In this document: piece by piece, positions 1-4,987 of the stretch
Numbering within the stretch: position 1 is the first letter of the stretch
Layout of the letters: each line of letters starts with the position of its first letter
From: an uncultured Oribacterium sp.
GTDB lineage: Bacteria > Bacillota > Clostridia > Lachnospirales > Lachnospiraceae
Assembly: GCA_938030845.1 (NCBI GenBank)
Contig: CALHIC010000365.1
Coordinates: forward strand, 1 to 8,853
Length of the DNA stretch: 8,853 nucleotides
Direction of reading: 5' to 3'
Position numbers and translations under genes: made by a program
The notes under the pieces: generated by a model
Seen by the model: the letters and a program-made list of their open reading frames with translations, nothing else
Told to the model about the DNA's origin: nothing
The model's database searches: none

Positions 1-171
1 ATCCGTCAGCTTTCGAACAGTATAGCTTGTAGTAAGAGGAACACTCTTAGCTCTCACCTGCACGCTAAGCATAAATTTTAAAAGAAACACAAAAGAAGTG
101 ATGATAGCGAGGCGAGGTTAGCGGGAGCGTGCCCCTGCTACAAGCTATACTGCACGAAAGCGATTTCGGAT
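1..171. repeat. Long imperfect inverted repeat (arms 1-32 and 138-171), MITE-like or large RNA hairpin
   Basis: The arms are 1-32 and 138-171. Bases 18-32 pair perfectly over 15 bp with 138-152. After a 2x2 mismatch, 9-15 pair with 155-161 over 7 bp. After a small asymmetric loop, ATCCG at 1-5 pairs with CGGAT at 167-171. The interior (33-137) holds a 6-bp hairpin, TAAGAG (33-38) with CTCTTA (44-49). It also holds GCACGCT (60-66), which can pair with AGCGTGC (126-132). The layout would fit a non-coding miniature element with terminal inverted repeats of about 32 nt, or a structured RNA downstream of the minus-strand gene ending at 187. No target-site duplication can be checked, because the left arm starts at the window edge. 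The pairing is visible directly; the identity is inference. Confidence 0.6.
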
Positions 172-208
172 AATGCTTACCCTTCATCACTTCTTCTGCG
201 TTTCTTTT
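80..208. repeat. Second inverted repeat (arms 80-104 and 184-208) that includes the stop codon of the gene ending at 187
   Basis: Bases 80-104 and 184-208 are inverted copies, 23 of 25 identical. The right arm is the last codons and TGA stop of the phosphoglycerol-transferase gene (minus strand), plus three bases after it. Read on the plus strand, the left arm encodes the same KETQKK followed by TGA. The two differences are ACA for ACG and CAA for CAG, both third-base changes. In a minus-strand transcript the same two differences become G-U wobbles, so a 25-bp RNA helix with a 79-nt loop could form. This helix interleaves with the 1-32/138-171 repeat, so the two cannot both form without a pseudoknot. 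It may be a duplicated gene tail or a 3'-end RNA structure. Confidence 0.6.
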
Positions 209-1920
209 ATTTTTTTGCTTTGCTCCTCCGCCCCCTTCTTTTTCTTCTCCTCTTTTTCCTTCTTCTTTTCTTCTTTCTGAATAAAGGCGGATTCTTTATC
301 TATCTGTCCCAGAGAAATCATAAAGTCGGAGCGTTTTTCAAGTTCTTTTTTTACATGCTTTAATCCGTATTCCTCGATAAGGGTTGGGGTTTTGGAAAAT
401 AAATTTCTGCCCAGTCCCAGCTTATCTCCCGGAATTTCTACCCCCATGGCTGCCAAAGTGGTTGGGAAGTCGTCAAAGGTACTGTATTCCCGATATTTCT
501 TTTCTTCCACGGTGGGAACGGCATTGAGATAGGTGGTGAAAACCTTTCTTTGATAGCTTTTTTCCACATCATTACAAAAATCGTGGTCCATGGTGGGGTG
601 ATCCCCGGAAATGACTATGGTTGTATTTTCATAAAAAGGCTGCTGCTGTACCCAGTGAACAAAGTTGGATACCTGCCGGGATGTACATTGGTAAACATCC
701 GCATACTGATTTTTCGGGTGCTTTCTTTCGCAAAGTCTGCACACATAACCGTCCGGAAAATGAGTATCCACTGTAAGCAAGGTCAGATTAAAGGGTTGTT
801 CCGCCTTCCCCAGATTTTCCAATTCTTCCTTCGCGTAAAGAAAAAGCTTCTCATCCTCAAAGCCCCAGTTCACCCAATAGTTTCTGGGGAATTTGCCTTT
901 TCTCTTCCAATAGGAAAAATCCTCCACGGCTACGTTTCCGTGATCTTCCATGAAAAGCTCTCTTCCGCCAAAATAGCCTACAGAGCCTAAGAGGAATTTT
1001 TGATTGTAGCCTTCCTCTTCCAGAATATCGCCCAGAGCTGTTACAGAAGGGAAAAAATGCTTTTGGCTATCCATGGAATTTTGCTCAATAGATATTTTCA
1101 AAGGAAGACCGGTGCTCTCTCCGAAAATCGCCCCCATGGTCCAGGTAGCTCCGGGAAGAGCAATGCCCCCATTCCTTTTTTCTCCCTCTCCGGCAAAGTC
1201 CTCTCCCTCTTCGCCCAAAGCCATCAGCTCGGGCAGAAGATTTTCAGGAAAATCTCCTCCATGCTCCTTGTCCATAAAGGTAAGCTCCGTGGACTCCATA
1301 TAAATATAGATAAGATTTCTTTTCTTCTCCGGAAATTTCAAGTCCACATTTTTCGGATCCACATAATGCTCTTCAATAAACTTGGAGGATTGAAACTGGG
1401 AGCTTAAAAAGGAACCAAGAGATATCCCGTCCCAAGCTTCCGCGATAGTCACTGCCACAAGGAAAATGCTAACAAAGCCGCAAAGAGGCAGGAAGGCCTT
1501 CTTGATTTTGGGAAGGAAAAATCGAATTTTTGGAGTAATAGCCTTTTGAAACTTAGTTAAAGCAAGTTCTTTTTCAGAAGAAGCAATAGTTTCATCCTTA
1601 GATAGCGCAATAGCTTCCCCATTCTCTGTAGGCTTCTTTTTCTTTTGGTAGATAAAATAATAAAACACAGAGAGGGATAGCCATAAAAGAATGGCCGGCG
1701 CCAAGGCTGTGGTAATAAAAAGCTGTACCAGATGCCCGTTGGCTCCCCCCATAGGGGCGAAAACATGAAATAGAATTTCATCTACCGTAAGCTCTTCCCA
1801 GTTGCTGACCAAAAAAAGATAGGCCAGGCGAAACAGGCAGCATAATCCCAGCATAAAAAATAAAAGATAGGGAAGGAGCATTTTCCCTATTGATTTTTTG
1901 TTGTTCTCATTTTGTTCCAT
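187..1920 (-). CDS. Membrane-anchored phosphoglycerol transferase / LTA synthase family protein (OpgB-like alkaline-phosphatase-fold enzyme)
   Basis: This 577-residue protein probably transfers phosphoglycerol, or a similar phospho-group, to an envelope polymer outside the membrane. Three hydrophobic segments are visible at about 14-38, 64-91 and 141-161. Lys-rich stretches lie next to them, and positive-inside topology puts the catalytic domain (about 200-510) outside. Expected family residues are present: metal-binding Glu209 in YMES, nucleophile Thr259 or Thr261 in PGATWT, Asp385-Thr-His387, and Asp440-His441 in SGDH. The PGxxWT and VDTHFPDG motifs look closer to the OpgB/MdoB branch than to LtaS. 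The usual 4-5 membrane segments are reduced to about three. The C-terminus from about 548 is a Lys/Glu-rich low-complexity tail. A ribosome site AGAAGGTG (1929-1936) precedes the ATG. The gene is last in a minus-strand operon after the HD protein. The substrate is unknown. Confidence 0.85.
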   Translation of the reverse strand: MEQNENNKKSIGKMLLPYLLFFMLGLCCLFRLAYLFLVSNWEELTVDEILFHVFAPMGGANGHLVQLFITTALAPAILLWLSLSVFYYFIYQKKKKPTENGEAIALSKDETIASSEKELALTKFQKAITPKIRFFLPKIKKAFLPLCGFVSIFLVAVTIAEAWDGISLGSFLSSQFQSSKFIEEHYVDPKNVDLKFPEKKRNLIYIYMESTELTFMDKEHGGDFPENLLPELMALGEEGEDFAGEGEKRNGGIALPGATWTMGAIFGESTGLPLKISIEQNSMDSQKHFFPSVTALGDILEEEGYNQKFLLGSVGYFGGRELFMEDHGNVAVEDFSYWKRKGKFPRNYWVNWGFEDEKLFLYAKEELENLGKAEQPFNLTLLTVDTHFPDGYVCRLCERKHPKNQYADVYQCTSRQVSNFVHWVQQQPFYENTTIVISGDHPTMDHDFCNDVEKSYQRKVFTTYLNAVPTVEEKKYREYSTFDDFPTTLAAMGVEIPGDKLGLGRNLFSKTPTLIEEYGLKHVKKELEKRSDFMISLGQIDKESAFIQKEEKKKEKEEKKKKGAEEQSKKIKETQKK

Positions 1921-1935
1921 GAAATATTCACCTTC

Positions 1936-2235
1936 TTATGCATGAAGAGAAAAATCTTCTTGCTGTATCATATTCTTCCGACGATAGAAGAAGCACCGGA
2001 AGAGAGCATGTTCTTCTACGCGTATAAAAGCTTTTGTCCAAGGATAAAAATACAACTTTTCCCTCTTTAGCACAAGGGTATAGCCATAAAGCCGCAAATC
2101 AAAAAGGGAGCCATAGGGAAAAATTCGAAAATAAGCTATAAGCAAAAAGTCGAAAAAAATAGAACGACCTCGAAAACCGAAAGTCGCTCCATTTTTACAG
2201 TAAGAGAAAAATCTCCGAAAAATATTATTCTTCAT
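1936..2235 (-). CDS. Possible small hypothetical protein (99 aa) between the HD gene and the phosphoglycerol transferase
   Basis: An open frame fills the gap between two operon genes. Its ATG (2233-2235) lies 11 nt inside the end of the HD gene, and its TAA (1936-1938) touches the ribosome site of the next gene. This spacing is typical of translationally coupled genes. The predicted product begins MKNNIFRRFF and is rich in Phe, Tyr and Arg. It has a short hydrophobic stretch at about residues 29-45 and a beta-like middle, and I recognise no family. Against it: the purine-rich AGAGAGG abuts the ATG with no spacer, so initiation would rely on coupling. The frame also stays open into the HD gene without a better start, so it may be a chance ORF in leader-like spacer DNA. 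Confidence 0.42.
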   Translation of the reverse strand: MKNNIFRRFFSYCKNGATFGFRGRSIFFDFLLIAYFRIFPYGSLFDLRLYGYTLVLKREKLYFYPWTKAFIRVEEHALFRCFFYRRKNMIQQEDFSLHA

Positions 2236-2770
2236 CCTCTCTGTTCCGGACATAAACCGGTGCCTTCTTGGGAGAAAGATGCAGCATCTCTCTGAATCTG
2301 GCAAAGGCATCTACCGCATTCTGCCAAGACTCCTGCAGGGCTACCGTTTTGTCGGATAAGGTCAATAAATAGGCTATCCTGCTGTTGGGAATACGGGTAG
2401 AAAGAGGGAACATATGGGTTAAAATCGCTCTCTTCTCTGTCTCCGTTAAAGCAAAATTCTGTGCTTCGGAGTTCTCCACCGCATCCTCCGGATGATAGAA
2501 GCAGTACCAACGTCCATTATGGGTAGTACCGTCATCCTTATGATAGTCAATCATGCAAAAATCATGAAGGAAACCGATTCTGGCCGCGCTGTCCGCATCC
2601 ATGCCCCAGCTTTTTGCCAAATGATATGCCATATAGGCCACACGAACACTATGGTCGAAGGTATTGGTACTTCCATGCCGAGGCACCGCCTTCAACTTAC
2701 AATATTCCTTATTTTCCGTAATTTCTTTAAACTGCTTAATAAATTCAAGCTGTTCTTTCTTTAAATCCAT
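2225..2770 (-). CDS. HD-domain metal-dependent phosphohydrolase
   Basis: This 181-residue cytosolic protein carries the full HD-superfamily metal set: His40 (FDHS), His69-Asp70 (FLHD), His93 (YHPED), His119 (LTHMFP) and Asp140 (LSDK). Proteins of this family hydrolyse phosphate bonds in nucleotides or other phosphorylated small molecules; the substrate here cannot be told. It has no other domain. The ATG at 2768-2770 is preceded by a good AAAGGGA ribosome site about 5 nt upstream. A promoter-like -35/-10 pair lies at 2811-2839, so this is likely the first gene of an operon continuing into the small ORF and the phosphoglycerol transferase. The domain call is firm; the physiological role and any link to envelope synthesis are inference from position only. 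Confidence 0.88.
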   Translation of the reverse strand: MDLKKEQLEFIKQFKEITENKEYCKLKAVPRHGSTNTFDHSVRVAYMAYHLAKSWGMDADSAARIGFLHDFCMIDYHKDDGTTHNGRWYCFYHPEDAVENSEAQNFALTETEKRAILTHMFPLSTRIPNSRIAYLLTLSDKTVALQESWQNAVDAFARFREMLHLSPKKAPVYVRNREDEE

Positions 2771-2810
2771 CTGTTCCCTTTCTATCTATTTAAAATTAAG
2801 AAACGTTATT

Positions 2811-2839
2811 ACTATACTCTTTCCCCCATGCTACTGCAA
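2811..2839 (-). promoter_or_regulatory. Putative sigma-A promoter of the HD-phosphohydrolase operon
   Basis: On the minus strand TTGCAG (2834-2839) and TATAGT (2811-2816) are separated by exactly 17 nt. The -10 matches the consensus in 5 of 6 positions and the -35 in 3 of 6. An A/T-rich stretch (2851-2864) lies just upstream and could act as an UP element. Transcription would start about 35 nt before the HD gene ATG. Confidence 0.5.
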
Positions 2840-2840
2840 T

Positions 2841-2868
2841 ACTCTTTCGAGAATTTTAAAAAAAGAGT
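2841..2868. promoter_or_regulatory. 7-bp inverted repeat immediately upstream of the HD promoter
   Basis: ACTCTTT (2841-2847) and AAAGAGT (2862-2868) form a perfect 7-bp dyad with a 14-nt A/T-rich centre. It ends two bases from the -35 hexamer of the minus-strand promoter, which is a natural place for an activator or repressor site. It could also be chance in A/T-rich DNA. Confidence 0.3.
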
Positions 2869-2975
2869 AGGAAATGTACAACCCATATTTCGGCGCGGTA
2901 CCTAAAATGCATAAGGCTTCTTTTTTGCTCCCTTTTCTGCAAAATATCATAAAGGGCTTCCCTTCCTCACTCCGC

Positions 2976-3055
2976 TTTCCACAAAGAGAATATATTTCGT
3001 CTCGCCGTTTTCTACAAATATCCGTCAGGACTTTCTACAAAGAAAACTGTAGAAA
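2976..3055. promoter_or_regulatory. Cluster of TTTCTACA-type sites (three direct, one inverted) upstream of the nitroreductase gene
   Basis: TTTCCACAAA (2976-2985), TTTCTACAAA (3009-3018) and TTTCTACAAA (3032-3041) are direct copies; the last two are identical 10-mers 23 nt apart. An inverted copy, TGTAGAAA (3048-3055), makes a perfect 8-bp dyad with 3032-3039 around an 8-nt centre. The cluster ends about 34 nt before the extended -10 promoter of the nitroreductase gene, a typical position for regulator binding. I cannot name the regulator. The rest of the 2771-3184 gap holds the two promoters and nothing that looks coding. Confidence 0.45.
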
Positions 3056-3088
3056 TGCAAAGTTCTCTTAGAGCTTTTCCCGTTCTTA

Positions 3089-3097
3089 TGATAAAAT
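3089..3097 (+). promoter_or_regulatory. Putative extended -10 promoter of the nitroreductase gene
   Basis: TG, one base, then TAAAAT (3092-3097) fits the extended -10 pattern with 5 of 6 matches in the hexamer. No good -35 is present at 16-18 nt, which is tolerated for extended -10 promoters. The start would lie near 3104, giving a leader of about 80 nt. Confidence 0.42.
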
Positions 3098-3122
3098 AGT
3101 TTCAGTCTATTTAGAAAAACTC

Positions 3123-3144
3123 TACTATTTTTATAGGAATAGTA
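3123..3144. promoter_or_regulatory. 7-bp inverted repeat in the nitroreductase leader
   Basis: TACTATT (3123-3129) and AATAGTA (3138-3144) form a perfect dyad with an 8-nt centre. It lies about 20 nt downstream of the predicted start site and about 40 nt before the ATG. It could be an operator that blocks transcription or a weak leader hairpin. Confidence 0.35.
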
Positions 3145-3184
3145 TAGAAAAATTCACTGATTCAGGAGAAAGAGAGGACACATT

Positions 3185-4054
3185 ATGAAGTGGAGAGAGC
3201 TCATTAAAGAACGGAGTTCCATCCGTAGCTATAAGGATAAGAAGGTAGATGAAAAGTTACTGGAGCAGGTACGGCAGTATATGAAGGAGCTGTCCCCCCT
3301 TATTCCGGAGCAGAAGACAGAGATTCTTCTACTGGGAAAGGAAGCCGGTCCTCGTTTGGAAGGCATCGTAGGCTATATGGGAAATGCTTTTTTTGCCCCT
3401 AACTATATCTTACTTTTAGGAGAGGACAGCGAAGAAGGATACATCCATGCAGGCTATCTGGCTGCACAGTTGGAGTTGAAGCTTACAGAACTGAAGTTAA
3501 ATACCTGCTTTTTAACGATTAACGAAGCAAAGGCGGTAAAAACCGCTTTGAATATTAATTCTCCCCTTACCGTTACCACCTGCATTAGCTTTGGACACGG
3601 TAATCCGGAGAAGGACAGCAATCGTATCGATATTAAGTCCAGATCCGATGTGCACATGGAGAAGATCAAGGGACATATTGCTCCTAAGATTGCCATGGAT
3701 GAACTGGTTTCCCAGTCTGTTTTCGGACAGAGCTGTGATTTTGCCGAGGATGCCATGGATCCGAACTGGGAGAAGGCATTTTATGCCTCAAGTCTTGCAC
3801 CGGCCGCATTGAATCGCCAGACCTATCGTTTCTTAATAGAAGACAATATGCTCTATCTTCTGGATCGGGAAGTTAAGCATATTACCAAGGAAGACCGGTA
3901 CTTAAATGACGGTATTGTAATGTTCTACTTCCATACCGTTCTGACCGCACATTTTCATAAGCCGGATAGCTGGACCGTAGGCACCGTAGAGAAGAAGCCT
4001 GAGTGGAAGGTGCCGGAGGAATATTTCGTGGTGGGAACATACCGTTTGTTCTAA
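3185..4054 (+). CDS. Nitroreductase family protein (TM1586-type, FMN-dependent)
   Basis: This is a 289-residue cytosolic flavoprotein, probably an NAD(P)H-dependent oxidoreductase using FMN. The N-terminus has the nitroreductase phosphate-binding signature RSSIRSY (residues 10-16, with Arg10, Ser11-Ser12 and Arg14). Residues 90-110 match the conserved helix followed by a Gly/Leu-Cys strand. A second half begins near 170, with APAALNRQTYRF (205-216) resembling the APSxxNxQPWRF flavin motif. This two-part layout and length fit the putative TM1586 nitroreductase family rather than the short NfsB type. The ATG is preceded by AGAGAGG with 7-8 nt spacing, and a second AGGAG sits further up. The gene is monocistronic, with its own extended -10 promoter and operator-like repeats upstream. 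The physiological electron acceptor is unknown. I see no convincing terminator after it. Confidence 0.85.
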   Translation: MKWRELIKERSSIRSYKDKKVDEKLLEQVRQYMKELSPLIPEQKTEILLLGKEAGPRLEGIVGYMGNAFFAPNYILLLGEDSEEGYIHAGYLAAQLELKLTELKLNTCFLTINEAKAVKTALNINSPLTVTTCISFGHGNPEKDSNRIDIKSRSDVHMEKIKGHIAPKIAMDELVSQSVFGQSCDFAEDAMDPNWEKAFYASSLAPAALNRQTYRFLIEDNMLYLLDREVKHITKEDRYLNDGIVMFYFHTVLTAHFHKPDSWTVGTVEKKPEWKVPEEYFVVGTYRLF

Positions 4055-4101
4055 ATCGCGCAGACTTGAAAGCGCTGCACTTTGATGGCAATAGGGTTAC
4101 G

Positions 4102-4195
4102 AGTCGCAATTTAACTTTGGTTGCACTGGAGTTATAAGTCACAACTCAACTTTGCTTGCACTATTTGTTAGTCGCGGCTTAACTTCGCTTTTTCT
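4102..4195. repeat. Three imperfect 26-nt direct repeats before yggS
   Basis: Units at 4102-4127, 4137-4162 and 4170-4195 all begin AGTC and carry a central (T/C)(T/C)AACTT(T/C) core. The first two end TTGCACT and differ at only a few positions; the third is more diverged. The spacing is 35 then 33 nt, about three helical turns. The first unit can fold as a hairpin: AGT plus GCAA at its start pair with TTGC plus ACT at its end, with one bulged C. The repeats fill most of the 4055-4267 intergenic gap. They could be regulator sites, a small structured repeat family, or decay-prone spacer duplication. Confidence 0.5.
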
Positions 4196-4219
4196 ATAGT
4201 CCTTTCTCTAAAAAACTTC

Positions 4220-4247
4220 TATAATAGAGTTATCTGTATATATAACT
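4220..4247 (+). promoter_or_regulatory. Putative -10 element of yggS with an overlapping start-site dyad
   Basis: A perfect TATAAT hexamer lies at 4220-4225, about 43 nt before the yggS ATG; no good -35 is visible at normal spacing. AGTTAT (4228-4233) and ATAACT (4242-4247) form a 6-bp dyad across the expected transcription start. That arrangement would suit a repressor site, but the dyad is short and A/T-rich. Confidence 0.4.
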
Positions 4248-4267
4248 TAAGTAGAAAGGAAACTCCT

Positions 4268-4987
4268 ATGGAAAAAGAAATTCAAATTGTTCGGGAAAAT
4301 ATTCGTAAGGCCTGCGAAAGGTCCGGAAGAAAGCCGGAGGAGGTTCTTCTTATCGGCGTTTCGAAAACCAAACCCTACGCCGCCGTGCAGGAAGCCTATA
4401 GCTATGGTATTCGGGACTTTGGAGAGAACAAGGTACAGGAAATCCGGGACAAATTTGCTCTTTTACAAGAGGATGCACTCTTGCAAAAGGATGCCCCCTC
4501 TTTCCATATGATTGGTTCTCTTCAGAAGAATAAGGTAAAATATCTTCCCGGCAGAGTAAAGATGATTCATTCCATTGACTCCCTTCCCCTGGCTTTAGAG
4601 GTGGAAAAGGAATACGCCAAGAAAGAGGAACTTGCCTCCGTTTTATTAGAAGTCAATGTAGCTAAGGAAGAAAGTAAATCCGGCTTCTTCTTGGAAGAGG
4701 TGGAGCAGGCTTTGGAGGAATGTAAAGATCTCCCCCATGTCAAACTCTGCGGTTTTATGACCGTTGCTCCTTTTACAGAGAATCCGGAGGAGAACCGGGT
4801 TCATTTTCGGGCATTAAAAAATCTCTTAACAAATATGCAAAAAAAATTCCCCGCCCTTCCCCTTAAGGAACTTTCCATGGGGATGAGCGGAGATTATGAA
4901 GTAGCCGTCGAAGAAGGGGCTACCATGGTTCGTGTCGGCTCCTTTATTTTTGGGGCACGGGACTATGGAAACGCCCATAAGTCCTAA
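4268..4987 (+). CDS. yggS: YggS family pyridoxal phosphate homeostasis protein (PLPBP/YlmE)
   Basis: This 239-residue protein has the alanine-racemase-like barrel fold and binds PLP without known enzymatic activity. The family keeps free PLP and amino-acid pools in balance. Signatures in order: VSKTKP with PLP-binding Lys33, FGENKVQE (51-58), HMIGSLQKNKVKY (80-92), NVAKEESKSGF (130-140), GFMTVAP (162-168), and LSMGMSGDYEVAVEEG continuing into VRVGSFIFG (202-229), which holds the phosphate-binding Ser207 and Arg222-Gly224 region. Length is normal for the family. AGAAAGGA (4253-4260) lies 7 nt before the ATG. In many Firmicutes this gene (ylmE) sits beside sepF in the division cluster; here it stands alone between the nitroreductase gene and malQ. 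Its last 44 nt overlap the end of malQ on the other strand. Confidence 0.95.
   Translation: MEKEIQIVRENIRKACERSGRKPEEVLLIGVSKTKPYAAVQEAYSYGIRDFGENKVQEIRDKFALLQEDALLQKDAPSFHMIGSLQKNKVKYLPGRVKMIHSIDSLPLALEVEKEYAKKEELASVLLEVNVAKEESKSGFFLEEVEQALEECKDLPHVKLCGFMTVAPFTENPEENRVHFRALKNLLTNMQKKFPALPLKELSMGMSGDYEVAVEEGATMVRVGSFIFGARDYGNAHKS

Noticed and set aside
550..1407. Two plus-strand open frames of 146 and 135 codons
   Set aside because: They are antisense to the phosphoglycerol-transferase gene, which carries the conserved active-site motifs, and have no convincing ribosome sites.
2952..2964. AAGGG-CTT-CCCTT hairpin as a terminator
   Set aside because: The stem is only 5 bp, no T-run follows on either strand, and no gene ends nearby.
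2976..3055. CRISPR-like repeats
   Set aside because: The units are about 10 nt with irregular spacing and one inverted copy, which fits regulator sites, not a CRISPR array.
2874..3071. 65-codon plus-strand frame in the divergent gap
   Set aside because: There is no ribosome site, the composition is low-information, and it overlaps promoter and operator-like sequence.
4055..4101. GCGC-rich stretch after the nitroreductase stop as an intrinsic terminator
   Set aside because: No stable stem followed by a T-run can be drawn.
3882..4142. 86-codon minus-strand frame covering the end of the nitroreductase gene and the start of the repeats
   Set aside because: It is mostly antisense to the nitroreductase gene and crosses the non-coding repeats; it has no plausible family or start site.
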